DNA from: Lanius collurio | Lineage: Eukaryota; Chordata; Aves; Passeriformes; Laniidae | Direction of reading: 5' to 3' | Length of the DNA: 64,000 nucleotides | NCBI GenBank assembly: GCA_020086605.1 | Contig: JACBWW010000017.1 | Coordinates: 19,001,806-19,065,805, forward strand | In this document: one piece after another, positions 36,701 to 48,962 of the stretch | How positions within the stretch are numbered: position 1 is the stretch's first letter | How the letters are laid out: each line of letters starts with the position of its first letter | The notes under the pieces: generated by a model | Database searches by the model: none | What the model saw: the letters and a program-made list of their open reading frames with translations, nothing else | Told to the model about the DNA's origin: nothing | Program-made: the position numbers and the translations under genes

Positions 36701-39700
36701 TGACAAGGAAATTAATTAGGTTTGCACTTCTCTAAAGGCTCATCTGCCATGTAACAGGTGGGCACCTTCCTTGCCTTGCTGACCCCTGCTGTTTTCTCCT
36801 GAATTCAGACTGATTGTTAGTAAGAGCAGGAGCAGGGAGCAAGGCATGCTTCCTTCCACATGAGAACACTTGGGGAGCTCTTGCATGAAGACATTAAGTT
36901 TCTCTGTTACAAACGTGCATAGGGAGACAAGGCAGGTGTCTTTCTGACTAGGCACAAAAAGGGGAGTCAGAAAGGTGATCTTACAGATGTTGCTTGTGTA
37001 TGTGACTGGCAAGAGCTGGGAGAATCACTCATCTGAATTCCGTGCATCTGTTTACTTGCTCTGAACTGCCAGGTTATATAAGCAAACACAGCCACTCTTT
37101 GCCCTAAATCTGATAGTGATTGACTCTGAAGTAGCACTTTGATATTAAGGAGCAGAACAGAACCTGTTGTAATGGGTTAAATGATGTGTTGTTAAGCCTT
37201 GTACAAAATGCTTAATTTGCTGGCAATAGAAAGAATTAGAGTAGGATACAAAAAGGATGTAAACCAAATAATTTTTCAGAGCATGATGAAGTGCAAAGTT
37301 CAAACAATAAGTGTTTGGGTTTGGGATTGTTATTTCTTTCAAGTATTACATACTGACAGTTTTATATAACTATTTCCATTTTCTACTAGCGGTATAATAC
37401 AGTTCTGTAGCTTCTAAACTTACCAAATTTGAACTTAGATTATTTTTATTCTGCACAGATTTTAACAGCACAGATTTACTGTTGCAATAGTGCATATTCT
37501 GCATTTGTACTCATTTAAGAAACTGTAAACTTAAATGTAACTTTCTGAAAAGAATTAGATGTCTTCTAGTGTAGTTGAGCCAAAAGTAATGTTTTGAAAA
37601 TATGTGTTTTTCAAGTGTAATAGTGACACTAGTTTATCACTTTAGATTGTGTGTAAATGCACTTTACTTCTAAAGTAACTGAGAGTTGCTGATGAAAAGA
37701 GCATTCTTACTTTTTTTCTTGCCTAAGGCACAGCATTCCTTAAATCTGTGCTACGCCAAATCTGTTTTATGTAAAGGTGTTCACAATTCTGGGGGGGGTT
37801 GATTCTGTGGGGGTTTTTATTTTGATGGATAAGTTCACTGAAGAGTCTCAGCATATATCCATAAGATTGCTGGGATCCACAGGATGCAAGGACATAATGA
37901 ATCCGTGGCTGGGAGAAAAGCAAAGAGAACATTTATTTGGGGACAGAGTAGGAAGGACTACTTGCCCTTTCATCGTTGCACGGTAATGACAGACATTATC
38001 CAAGAAAAGGATGCGAGTTCATTTTCATAAACATCTGAATTTGTGACCCGAAAGTGTCAGACTTAAATGTGCATGGAAGGGTAAGAAATATGTGTCCAAT
38101 TTAGGAAAAATGCTCACACACAGTTTCTCAGATAAGTTATGTTGGATATTTGCAATGGATCAGAAAAAAAGGGGAATTCTGTACCTGCTAATCCAATTAT
38201 AGCTAGTCACAGCACAGTAGGCTGAGTGCTAGTATGAACGTGGTGTTTGTCCTATAATGCTTTTGTTTCTAAAGAGAAGGATTCCAGTGAGCAATATCAA
38301 CTTTTTTTGTATGCCAAATCCATGTGCCTTGTGGTGAAATGTACATCCTTAATTATGCTACTTTTTTCAGTTAAGACAGCACTCTCCTGTGCTTGTTATA
38401 AAGCAAAGACTTCTGAATAGGTGCATAATAGGGGATGATTGTGTTCCATAACCTTTCCACTGTGATTTGTATATCAGCTTAAAATTCTTGGTACAGTTAA
38501 TCTGTAGGAAGTCTGATGCTTCTGGAGCGTAAGGTGTGCTGTGCACACACCGAGCAAGTGGTGTTGTACCAGGCAATTAGCAACACAGAGCTAATACCAG
38601 CTCCATTCTTGAATTGAGCCTAGGAGCAAGGATCACTGGGAGCAGACTGCTCTGCCAGAATGATTGCTGCAGCCTTACTTAGAGCAGCATTCCTCTTTCC
38701 CAGCTTGTCTCAGGAGCGTGTCTGTAAAACAGAAACTGTTTTAATTGCAGGAGAGAGCTTAGCAGCAGCCCTGGGGTATTTCCATGGTCTGAACACGCAT
38801 ACCTTTTGTGTGTGTGGCTGGGGGTCATGGGAAAACACAAGGACTGAGCCACTTCCAGCAACCAGAGCACCTCACCCTACCCACTGCTTGCTTCCTGTAA
38901 GACCTCTGGAGGATACATTGCTAGTAGCAGGCTGTAGAACAAATTAATATTCTCCCCAAGCCATTTTTGACAAGCAAACTGCAGAGAAAAACACTGCCTT
39001 GTACTGTGTAGTCCTTCCTTTTTACTGTGAAGTTTTTGCATAGTTTTATGAAAATAGCTGAATAAGTGTTCAGATAAATATCATGGGAGGAAAATAGGCA
39101 CAGCATTGACCTTGTGTCTATCTGGTTTTGTTGGTTTATTTCTTGGCACCTTACATGTTTTTTCCTGTGGGATACAGCTATTTCAAATACAGTTGTTCAT
39201 ACAGTTGCCAATGGAAGGTGAACAGGGCTAGCTTGAACATCATTTCATGATTCCATTAGTGAATGGTAAAAGCAAAGTAAGGAGGCCCAAGTTCCATAGT
39301 TTGCTCCATGGAATGTTTTTTGTGGAAGGTTTAAGATGATTGCAGCTCCTGGTATTTTCTGTCTTTTCAGGTACACTGTAGAAGTCTGCTTTGTAAACTT
39401 AGTATTTGTTTGCATTAAAATTCAGTTAATTATGGATACTTAAGTGTCTCTTTGGAAGATGGCTGTAAAATTAAAAGTAAGGGTAATTATGTTGGCTCTT
39501 TGCTTGTCTACACAAGGATGAAACTAGCTGTGAATTTACTGAGAGAGTTGAAAATCACTGGCAGTGGTTAAAGTTTGCACTTACAGTGAGGTGCATGAGG
39601 AGAAGAATGTCTGGAGTTTTAATTTTTGACTTAAAATAGGTATCTTATTGCATCTTCGTCATCTCTAACATGAAAAGTCATTTTTAAACATAGCATTGAG

Positions 39701-42700
39701 TAGTGAATCTTCTTCTATACACTCAATTATTTACAGCTTAAAATACATGGTATATTTATATGTTAGATTTATATAATCTATAAATCATTATTTATTTTAG
39801 AAGTTTATAAACAAAAACTAAGCAATGAGATCCAGTGCCAAGAATAATTTGGTAGTGTACTGGTAAGGGAGAACAAGGGGACATGCCAGGGAAAGAAAGG
39901 ATGGCAGTTTGTTTGGGAAGAACCAAGTATGGAAAATTATTATGTGAATTGTTAGTATTGGGAAAAATACTTCCTCACCTTACAGCAGTGGGGACAACTT
40001 GCATAAGAAGCCAAGACTTTATCATGTATAAGATGGAGTAATAGCAATAGTATTAGGAAACAGAGCCAATCTGGAAGACTGAAGTGACTTGAGCTGATCT
40101 TAATGTGAGATGTGTGGGTGGTACAGTAATTCTGTGTGGCTGATTCAGGGACTGCCTGTTCAGAGCAGTGTCTGGTTCTTCTGGGTTGATGTGTACCTAA
40201 ACCGTATTTACTGAGCAAGAATTTAGTCAGAGGTGAAGTGAAGCAGTAATGGCTGCCTATTAGAGTTTGGATATTTTACTGATATTAATGATTTTACCCT
40301 TCAGACTTAATTAGATGTTTGGTGGTTTGTTTTGAATAGCCTGGGGAAGTATCCTAAAGTCTTTCTGAGGTTTAGAGCCTACACAGCCTGATTTTGCTCC
40401 ATCCCCTTCTTAAGCAGGTGCTTTCTGAATTCAGAACTGATTCACACTGACTGCTGAAGTACTGAGGTTTCAGTAGCTGAAACTGCAGCAAGGAGTCTCC
40501 ATTACTTCACACAGGGTGTGCAAAACAGTGAAGAAATGCCCTTAGTACCACCACTAATAAACCTGGTTTGAGGTCACATGAGAACAATACAGTAGAAAGG
40601 TTTAGCTTTATACAGAAGGCTGCTTTAAGCAGAATTTCTCTATTCTCTTCCCGAGATCCCTTGCCCCATATAATATCTTCCTCTTACATACCACAGAAAG
40701 CAGAAACCCTGTTGTCAGGTTAGCTGCAGTGGGTACGTTTGTCTCCTCTTTTTTCTATTCTCTTCAATGTCTCAGTCCTGACTTTCTTCCTCTACATGAA
40801 TTTGATTACTCTGACTCTCCAGTTCCTCTTCCTGCATTTTGGCCAGGTTGCTTTGTTTGCTATGCTATCTGGGCTTAATAATGCAAAGAGATGTAATGGG
40901 CATGGGTATCTCTGGGAAACAGTAGAAGGTTTTGAGTCTGTCTGTCTTGTTTGGTTTTTCTCATCATGCTTTATTTGCATGCTTTTCCAGAAGTGCAGTT
41001 GCTGGAAAAGGCCAGTTCAGCCCTTCAGCTCTGTAGGAAGCAGGATAATTGCTTCTGAGGACACAGAGGATCTGATTAGCAGTAGGAATTGTTTGGAGGT
41101 GGAATATGCATAGGGCAGATGGGATCTTTGGTGAATTAAGCTGTCAGTGCTTAACAGCTTTCTGCTGAATACGTGCAAATTGGAATCCAGCAGAAGTCAC
41201 AACTTGTCTAACTGGGTTGAATTTTGACAGCGGGTAGCAAAGGGTGTATTTTTATTTTTTTTTCTTTTATTTTTGTTAGGGGAACATTTTTTTGCCAAAT
41301 TCTGTCTTTTCCTCAAAAATATATAGATCCTGGAGCATACTCATGAGCAGTTGTGTAGGAGCTTTTATGTTTGGTTTTTAAACTAAGCAAAATGGATCCT
41401 TCATTCGTAATATAGGAAAGTTATCTGAGAAAAGATAGAATTTTTTCCATTTAAACGTCTTTCGTTTTTGCCCCCTTCACTTTTGGGAAAGGAAAGGAGA
41501 AATTGACTCATCAGACACTTGGTTTATATGAATAATTTAAGTTCGGCAGTATTAGATACAGCCTTGAAAACTGTCTTATGGTCAGAAAACACAAAAACCA
41601 ATTTATATTTAGCACAATATTTTCATTTATTTTCTGAGTGGATGCCATGCTGGATTTTAGAAAGCAGTAGTTTTCACTTACACTTCTGTACATCTTAAGC
41701 AAAATAGCACCTTTAATCTTTTTTAGAATTATTACACTGAATTAGTATTCTGAAGTATGTTCTGTGCACAGCTAAATTTTACAATTATGCTCCCTGCTGG
41801 AAAGCATTAGGGAGTCTTCCAGTGTAGTGTAGTGCTTTGTTTCTCATGTGTAGATGAACACCCCAATGTCTATATGTGTACATATATGTGGATGAACCAC
41901 TTTTGGAGAAAAGTGTTTCTTATTGCTTATTGTAATACATCTTATTTTCTCATTATCAATTAGTGAGAAGTTACGGGAAGTCTGATAGATATAGTGTATT
42001 TAGATACTCACAGATAGTGTAAATAGATACTATATATAACTGATTTTTTTTTAAATTTGTAGTGTAATTATTAATACTAATGTAAAAAGTGCTGTTGGGT
42101 TTTTTTTTTGATGTAATTACAGTTTGCTTACAGCTCAGAAGAGTCTGAATGTTCTTTTGATGCCTTTATTTCTTGCAGGAAACATGAAAGAAAACTGAAG
42201 CATGATGAAATACGTAAGAAGTATGGTATGTTTCATCTTGTTTTGGTACTGTATCTAAATTGATTCGTTTACCCTAATTATTGTTAAAATTCACAGAAAT
42301 AAGCTGCTTTATGAGCAGCACAAGTAATCAAGGCCAGTTTTCTACTGGTGCCTGTTTTCTGACACCTGAACACCTGATTTCAGCACATTTATGCTCCTGT
42401 TCTCTTCCTGCACTGACTGTCCAACTGGGCAAGAAGACAGTGTGCTGGATGGGGTGTTGGCTTGGGATGGGCATTTAAATGTATTGATTAAAACAAGTGG
42501 TTCATTCTATCTGTTCCTAAAATAGAGGACTGAGTTTGAGGGCTTTTTGTTTTTGTTATTGAATGTGATAAATGAACCTACTTGAACTTAGCTGCTGGAG
42601 TCATGGCTACTGAAGGAGGAGAGAATGACTAGTAGATGGCAAGCTTTTTAAATCAAGCTTGAAAAAGAAAGGATGAAGGTGCAGCTTCACGTAGGGATAA

Positions 42701-45700
42701 AATATTTTTTCTTTACGTGGAGCTGTGGTCCAGTTGTAGAAGAATATCACAAGACTGTAGGACCTGCTGTGTTGTATAGGAGGCTCTTATTATGTAGGCT
42801 TGTCAGTGCTTGCACTTTTCATTTGATTTGTTCCTGGGGTTAATAGTACTGTGTATTCAGAGACAGATCTGCTAAAACTGTGCTGCATTTTTTATTATGC
42901 AAATTGCACTAATGTCAGAGAAGGTGATTCTAAGGGTCTGAACAGTCAGTCAAAGCTGCTAATTTTCATCCTCTTGTTAAACTGATTGGCAGAGTCTAGG
43001 CATGCCTTCATGAATCTGCAGCCTGCCCTTTGCCTGATGCAGGAGTGATATGGACAAACTGTAGGAATTCTCTGCCTGGAGAACGTTTGTAAAAGAATAA
43101 TCCTTAGCTGTAATGGAGGAAAACTACACTGTGAAGCTTGAGCTACAGGAGAAAGAATGTTGTAGAAACTGGAAGTAATTTTTGTGAAACATCAGTCATG
43201 GAAGTTGTTCTGTGGTATTTTACAGGATAATTAACCCTCTGTCTCAACCACAGTTCAGTTTCAAGAGGTGTTTGAGTGGTTGACAACAGTAGTCCAGATG
43301 TAATAAAAGCAAACAAAACTCAAGTGCAAAATAAAACAACCTGCTTTTTGTGTTTGTTTCTGCTTAGAAGAGACCTCCCAGTCAATCTCAGCAAGTTTGA
43401 ATCATTGGGAAAGATCTGGTAAAGCAGAACTTAGGGCAGTGGCTGTGTCCCCACAATCACTTGCAGCTCTCAGAGCCTTTGCATCTCCTGGATGCAGCCA
43501 AGGTGCAGGTCCTGGGTGTGGTATTGCAGTTCTTGTATCAGAGCCCTGCACGGGGGTTCGGTGATGTGAAAGCTGCATTCAGTTATGTTCTGCTTGTGAA
43601 ACCAGTTCACTTGTCTCTGCATGGCCCTACATTTTACTGAAGACAGTTGTCTGTTCAGTGCTTAACTTTCAGACCTTTGTGGAGTGCTTTGCTGGATCTT
43701 GTTGGAGTAGTTGAGTTCCCAAAGTTTAAAACTTTCGGTGCAATGACTCTGGAATACATACATCACATTCAATAAATCAAGTATTGCTTGTAGCTATACT
43801 GTGCACACAGTCATAGGACAGCTCGTGTCATTTTGCCTCCACTGTCAATGAATTAATGAGAAACAAGTTCGTACACTCATTGTGTTAATGGAAAGTGTTC
43901 CTTCTTGTAAGAAGTTAGACATATTCTTTCCTGCAGATATGTTTTGCAATGCAGCTTACCTGTACAAGATTGCAGTTGGACTATAAAACTTAAATTTTAT
44001 TAGCAAACGTCTATATAAAGTTTATGGACAGGCTTGCTGCATTGCCTAAGCAAAGATTAATTTATCATATACATCAATTTGAGGTGTGGAATCTCAAGAT
44101 TAATTTTTGTCTTAAAGAAAAATCTAAGTCTCACATAAACAAATAGCACATCCTGAAAGGATGTATGTAACTGAGAAAAAATGAAATACAAAATTTGTAT
44201 AAATTTTGAAATCCAGAGATATAATTGCTGTTGTATATAAGGGTTGCATTCTGATAATATGCATACAAATAATTGTCAGAGTAATTCAGTGAGACATGAA
44301 GTAGACTTGGATCTTCTGATCTCCACATTTTTTACTGTCTAGAAAATACAGATGTTAGCATATTAAACATAATCTAATAAAAATTGCTGGAAATAATTAT
44401 GGAGGCACTAGATTATTTTGCACTCTTACACATTGCAGAGAGGATTCTCAGTTAAGTAGGCATGAATGAGTGGCAGAATAACAATGACTGTGTTAACCTG
44501 ACTCAGTAGATTAGGATGATCATGAATGAAATTTCAGTATTTGGTTGGCTTTAAGGGAATGCCTTTTCCCATTTCATCCCACAGCTTTCCATACCCCATT
44601 TAAATGGTAATTACACATTTATAATGCACTGCAGGTGTCACTCTAGCCACAATCCTTTGGGAGCATTGGAAGCAATAGAGAGCTTTAGCAACCAGGAGTA
44701 CACACTTCCAATTATTTCTTTGTTGCACAATTTGATAGTATTTTTCATTTGCTCACATATATGAATGCAATATGATTACACAAATTATACATTGACTCTT
44801 AGGAAAAATTTAAAGTAGAATTCAGAGTACTTTGCAGCTTGTGTAGTACACAAAGGAACTACAATTTAATTCCTGCTGCATTTGCTTCTATTGTGTGTTC
44901 AGTATAGCATTAGTGAGAAGCTGCCTTATTATTTATTTATTTCAGGATTTTGCTAGTATCAGTGGCAGGATTTTTTTCATTTAATTTTTGCAAAATGATT
45001 GCCATTTCATGGCTTTAGTTCTGCAAAGGTTTTAATCCGCTGTTTTAATATGCAATCCTGTCTCATTTATTTTGTGTGAGACATTGATTTTTATATTCAG
45101 TAGTTTATCACAGTAAATGTTTGTTCTGTTCAAGGTAGATACTTCGTCTTGACCTTTTTTAGTGTTCTGAATACAAGGCAGGAGAACCTTGCATTGCCAA
45201 ACACTGAAAGCTATTTAGTTTGTTTTTTAAGAATACAGTTGTTAATCTGGGGGCTGAAAATAATGAGGAAAAGTTTAATAAGGGGTGAGGACATGCAGCA
45301 AACTAGATTGAGGTTTTTTTCAGCCATACACAGTCTCTTGTAAGTATTTCACTTGTTAATTCTTGTTTTGGGCCATGTTGATACATGATGAGATTCAGAT
45401 CTTAGTGACTGGGGACCTGCATAGTTAGATGGTATACAATATAAATCAGTATGCTGGAAAGAGGTATTAATTTCTTTTGACCTTTGCTTTGTCATTTCTT
45501 ATTTAATAAGATGCCTTATTATTTTTTACTTATGAAAGCTAATGAAAGATACTTGACTACCATACCTTCCAAATTTTTGAGTGTTTCTTAGATACTGCTA
45601 AGTGGATCAAACACTAACCTCAAAATGAGGGTAAATAGATATAAGAACTTTTAAGTGACCTGTGTGTCAGTATTCAAGTTCACCAGTAACATGTAATGGA

Positions 45701-48700
45701 CTTGATTGCAAACAAGGCTCCTGAAGATGCAAACATCTGGTTTCTCTGAACCCCTGAGGGTGAATGACAATGTGGGTAGTGGCTCTCATGTCAGGCAGGA
45801 AACAGTCAAGAGACAACTCCTGTCTGGTTCAAGGCAGCACAAGAGCTTCAGCTGAACCAGACGTGCTGCCCCATTAGCATGAGCTGCCAGCTCCTTGGAG
45901 TGGCACTGGCAGAGCGACTGTGGCAGCTGACAGAAGCTTTTCATCATGTCCTTTTTTTTGTATGTCTCTCCAAATAGTTTTTGTCCACTTACTGGAGCCT
46001 GATACTTTTTCAGTAAGAGTTGGTGCAAGTGGTGAGCTGCTGTCTCACTCCTCTTACTTAATGTAATCGTATGACATACTTAAAATGCTGAGGATAAAAG
46101 AAATTTATACTCTGGATGGAGTTTCGAGAGCAAGGCTGAAAGCAAAGTGTATCAGGTATTGTAACTCCTGGTTATCCTCATTTGGAAGGAGGGCTTCCCA
46201 TTTCTCTTGGAGTCCATTTTTTCTGGGACATTGATTTCTGAGGTCAGAACCAATAGTGTTCACACTGGATTGACCCATAGTTCTTAAAGCCTATTTAGTT
46301 CCAGTATTCTGTGATGAAACAGATGAGAGTACTTCAAGTTAGGTATACTAATGCCTGGTTGGTGGTGATTATAGCTGTTCATTCCTAAACACAATTCAGT
46401 AAAATTAAAGCAAGTGCTACTGGGAATGGCATTTGCAGTGAGGAGTAAAAGTGACACGTTCACTTGAAATATGAGGATTAGTTTTCTAAAATTACTTTTG
46501 TCTGAGTGTTTTGGGGTAGGGAAAGAGAAAAGTATATTCACTCCTCAGAATGGTATAGGAAAGGGTTATCAGGACTCTTACACAATCCTCTGTGTAATTT
46601 GAAATTGGCACTACTGGATGTGGACAATCTTTTCCATTGCATTTCAGCTGTTCAAGCTGTAAAGAACAGTATCTAGTGTTTCACTGTGCTGCTTTCACAC
46701 CTGTGAAGTGTTCAGTATGTGTCTTGAATGAAATATCAAAAAATGTAATAAGCACTTGCCAGAGTCTATGGAGAAAAGTCTGTTTGTCAGGGAATCAGGT
46801 ACCACTTCTTGGTGCTTTGTGGAAAATTTTTTGAAATTAGGTGCATTTATTTGTAAATGGAACTTAATGAGTGCCAGGAGTTTATGCAATGGCAATCATG
46901 CTGATTTTCTGTAAATGTGTAAATGTGTTTTATATTTCAAAGGGGTGAAATGCAGAAGTACTGCAATTTTTTTTTTTAAATTGGACTGCTCAGTTGTGTT
47001 TCAGGTAGCTAAAACATACTAGGATCCATATATCCTAACTGCCAAAGTATTGACAAATCTGGAGGCAGGAGGGGGTGATGATGGTTTGGGAGTAAAATAC
47101 ATGTTTCTTCTATCTTTGGGTTGGGGTTAAATTAATGCAAGAATGTTACCTGAAGGCACTAAAGGTTGAACGACAGGCCAAGGATTAGAGGTTTTTTTTA
47201 TTGTGTATTAGCTTACTTGACAGCTAGAATAGACTTAGTGGACATCACAGCTCTTTGTTTAAATGCATGAAAGGTAAGGTTAAAATTTGAGAAGTAACTA
47301 CTTTCTAAAAGTTTAAAAATAGAAAATTTTCAAAATCTGAAAATATTGTAGATTATTTTTGACAATTATGCATCTAAGCATATTCTCACTGCACAAATGC
47401 TTAAAATTTTATTTTTTTCAAAAACAATTGCAGAAAGGGATAGTACCTCTGATATAAGATACTATACCAGGTAAATAGACTGGATGTCATGTTACCTGGC
47501 TGAAGTTTTACAAATGTGACTGCCTTAGTCCTTGGACATGCAAGGGTCTTTATGTATGAGAGCTGGTTTTGATACTAACATTTTATGAGTTGGCTGCTGG
47601 TAATCTTGTTTATTTGAGTGATTAGAGGACTTTTCATACTTAGTTCTTATTCCAAATATTTACTGTTCCCTATCAGGTAGTTAGTTGCAGTAACTGATAC
47701 AGTAATCAGCACTGAGCAGTTGTGCTGCTTGATTGACATCTTAAAATAACTTGGCAGCTCAAATGAAGCTCACCAACTGCACAAGGTAGGAAAAAGTGTA
47801 GTCTGCCTACAGCACCGTTAGGTTTTGATTTTCAGATAAAACAGTGAATGTTCAATATCTGTGTGTAGGTACACGTGGAAAAGAGGTATGGTGTGAAAAG
47901 GACTGAGGGGAGTTCTTACAAGGTTTGGCAGTGACTAGAAAAAACATTTTTTTTTCACTATTGTGTATCTGAACATTTGTCATTTGGGGTTGCTCAACTG
48001 CATTGTCTTCTGTTTCCATGCCTAGACAAATGAGCTAGAGAGGAGTCCTTGTCTTACATCAGTATAAAAATCTTGGCAGAAGAGATAGCAATAGTGGCCT
48101 TTCACACCAGGTCAGCCTCTTGACTCTTACAGTACTTCTTTATTTTCAGTCTTCTGCCTACCCCAGGTTTAAAAGTCTCTCTGAAGTAATAACTGTGTGT
48201 AACAGTGAGTGCTCAGCTAACCCTTACAGAGGATGCTCTGCATATCTGGGCACTCAGCATAATTGGATGGCTTTGCAGTGCTTTCTGTGACAGTATTCTA
48301 GTGTAAAATCATTAAGAATCTTTGTGATGGAAACATACTGCAACTTGGATTAAGTGATGCTCTTGTTCTGGTCCCTGGAGGTTTTAGTGCATGTAAGAAA
48401 TGATCTTCATTTTTTCTTGGAGATTATTGTCCTGTTGCAGAAAAGCTGTAAGTGGGTGAATGAGACAGATGGTTGGGTATAATTGAAGTAGAACTAAGTC
48501 AAAGTAGCAGCATCTTACATTTTAAAAGGATGATGATCTTATAGTCACTTGCATTTATAAACTGGCCACTCAGAATCTGTTCTTGAGACATCTCTATGCT
48601 TAGGTTTAAAAGTGCATATTTTGGAATATACCTCACAAATGAGAAATGTTTTTTCCATAGTAATTTTTCATAGAGAAATGTTCTCTTCCTGCTAAATCAT

Positions 48701-48962
48701 TAAATACTTATTCATGATTATAATCTGAGAAGTAAGAGTGTTTAGGAACACTTTCAGTTTATTATAATACTTGAGTGTTCAGGTAATAGAGCAACTGTTA
48801 CCAGAATTGCCTTTTGGATTTGTTACATGCAGTTCCTATTGTAGTGAAGTCAGCAACTCAAAGTTTTTCTGTAATAAGATAATGATAAATGTGGTCCCAT
48901 TTTGTTTTACAGGTCTTCTTCAGGATTCTGATAACCCCTACAGCAGATTTGAGAATGAATAA
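24626..48962 (+). CDS. PTTG1IP2: PTTG1IP family type I membrane protein (PTTG1IP2), complete in seven coding exons
   Basis: The exons are 24626-24734, 26927-26979, 29301-29409, 32109-32217, 35772-35840, 42179-42225 and 48913-48962. They join in frame to 181 residues; the paralogue PTTG1IP has about 180. Visible parts are: signal peptide about 1-24; cysteine-rich PSI-like domain about 37-90 (CLWC at 55-58, C64, C79, ARWGVCW at 84-90); sequons N52-V-S and N61-N-T; transmembrane helix about 94-113; a Cys/Arg juxtamembrane stretch (CCCYCCYCRRRSR); a charged coiled-coil region about 128-165; and C-terminal NPYSRF, which contains a YxxPhi sorting-type motif. Paralogue PTTG1IP binds securin (PTTG1) and traffics through endosomes; whether PTTG1IP2 does so is not established. 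The assignment to PTTG1IP2 rather than PTTG1IP rests on the position beside CLDN12. An in-frame ATG at 24437 would add 63 residues ahead of the signal peptide and is not preferred. Confidence 0.88.
24881..24916. repeat. 12-bp tandem repeat, three perfect copies
   Basis: CAGGCTCGCCCC is repeated three times without change at the start of PTTG1IP2 intron 1, inside the CpG island. Confidence 0.95.
25130..25250 (-). mobile_element. CR1 LINE 3' fragment in PTTG1IP2 intron 1
   Basis: CACAGAATCGCAGGATAGGG, then TTGGAAGGGACCGCTGTGG and CCTGGTCCAACTTCCCTTGC, corresponds to the reverse complement of an avian CR1 3' end. It abuts the 3' edge of the CpG island. Confidence 0.8.
26927..26979 (+). CDS. PTTG1IP2: PTTG1IP2 exon 2, first PSI cysteines
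   Basis: Acceptor gtttttgtag and donor gtaaga flank 53 nt. With the split first codon it encodes ACSAFSQKSCEECLKNVS, which contains three cysteines of the PSI-like fold and the sequon NVS. Confidence 0.9.
27631..27855 (+). other. Unexplained in-frame ORF in PTTG1IP2 intron 2, candidate alternative terminal exon
   Basis: A reasonable acceptor (tattctttgctgaaaacttttttag) ends at 27630. From there 74 codons stay open to TAA at 27853-27855, in the phase delivered by the exon 2 donor. The peptide begins PENKDCDKYAEDISPCRAEE. No donor inside would keep the downstream frame, so it could only be a terminal exon. I recognise no homologue. Chance is a real alternative. Confidence 0.25.
28085..28165 (-). 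mobile_element. Diverged CR1 LINE fragment
   Basis: TCATTCAGTTTAGGAGAGAC, then CACCTAATCCAGC and CTACTCAAAAGAGGTCAAC, resembles the reverse complement of a CR1 3' region (pattern: agacctc... agtccaac... ctgctcaaagcagggtcaac). It is more diverged than the other copies. Confidence 0.55.
29301..29409 (+). CDS. PTTG1IP2: PTTG1IP2 exon 3, PSI-domain core
   Basis: Acceptor cttttgcacag and donor gtaggt flank 109 nt. It encodes CLWCYTNNTCIDYPVRSILP and goes on to LCSLSNARWGVCW. This is the most diagnostic block of the PTTG1IP family. Confidence 0.94.
29567..30013 (-). other. Antisense open frame in PTTG1IP2 intron 3, no product recognised
   Basis: The frame is open for about 149 codons (139 from a TTG at 29986) and lacks an ATG near its start. 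The peptide includes EEQLNDAGLQPTVAQCMFLL and LPTLSEILKGKN. I recognise no domain. In AT-rich DNA of this length one such frame is expected by chance, so this is listed only as a candidate old coding fragment. Confidence 0.15.
30539..31120 (-). mobile_element. Avian ERV solo LTR in PTTG1IP2 intron 3
   Basis: The + strand begins TGTGGAGGGTTGACTCCTAC, contains GAGATTATATGGTGGCCAGT and AAAACATTGGTGTGTTACCA, and ends near CTGCCATGAAGTAAGTTAAC. This is the reverse complement of a common bird LTR type whose sense strand starts TGTCCTGGTTT and ends TTTAAACCACGACA. It is the same family as the copies at about 49.69 and 62.80 kb. No internal retroviral genes are attached. Confidence 0.8.
32109..32217 (+). 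CDS. PTTG1IP2: PTTG1IP2 exon 4, transmembrane segment
   Basis: Acceptor gtttttcag and donor gtaaac flank the exon. It encodes INFEALIIALAVVAGLILVC followed by a Cys/Tyr/Arg-rich juxtamembrane run. The first residue is Ile rather than the Val of PTTG1IP, and the codon is split by the intron. It ends in phase 2. Confidence 0.94.
32218..35771 (+). other. PTTG1IP2: PTTG1IP2 intron 4
   Basis: Intronic, AT-rich. Apart from the candidate microexon it holds a short direct repeat (GATATTTAGTGACA at about 32363 and 32387). A piece of about 40 bp near 32950-32990 resembles the end of the bird LTR family. Nothing else is recognised. Confidence 0.6.
32593..32623 (+). other. PTTG1IP2: Possible 31-nt frame-shifting microexon in PTTG1IP2 intron 4
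   Basis: Acceptor atttctttcaag precedes it and an ideal donor CAG|gtgagt follows. Phase fits the upstream exon (AGG CAA GCT...). However, 31 nt shifts the frame of exon 5, where TGA follows three codons in. It is left out of the main protein model, which is in frame without it. Confidence 0.3.
35772..35840 (+). CDS. PTTG1IP2: PTTG1IP2 exon 5, acidic/basic coiled-coil segment
   Basis: It encodes RLDEEEEQLARKREERRLQS and continues the charged cytoplasmic helix; the REERR run is shared with PTTG1IP. The acceptor is a tandem TAGCAG, so the exon may start at 35772 or 35775. Donor gtaagt starts at 35841. Confidence 0.9.
35841..42178 (+). other. PTTG1IP2: PTTG1IP2 intron 5
   Basis: A 6.3-kb AT-rich intron. 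Short open frames on both strands show no recognisable product, and I see no repeat family with confidence. Confidence 0.6.
42179..42225 (+). CDS. PTTG1IP2: PTTG1IP2 exon 6
   Basis: Acceptor tttatttcttgcag and donor gtatgt flank 47 nt. It encodes KHERKLKHDEIRKKYG, which includes the HDEIRKKYG block shared with PTTG1IP. Confidence 0.93.
42226..48912 (+). other. PTTG1IP2: PTTG1IP2 intron 6
   Basis: A 6.7-kb intron with no recognised exon, repeat or RNA gene. The part around 45.7-46.05 kb is locally richer in G+C and may be an old repeat or a conserved non-coding segment. I cannot tell which. Confidence 0.6.
48913..48962 (+). CDS. PTTG1IP2: PTTG1IP2 terminal coding exon
   Basis: Acceptor ttttgttttacag is followed by LLQDSDNPYSRFENE and TAA at 48960-48962. 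NPYSRF matches the C-terminal NPY-R-F pattern of PTTG1IP and contains a YxxPhi sorting-type signal. Confidence 0.94.

Noticed and set aside
46270..46325. Possible CR1 tail (GTATTCTGTGATG)
   Set aside because: Only the terminal octamer-like motif fits; the preceding CR1 body is not recognisable.
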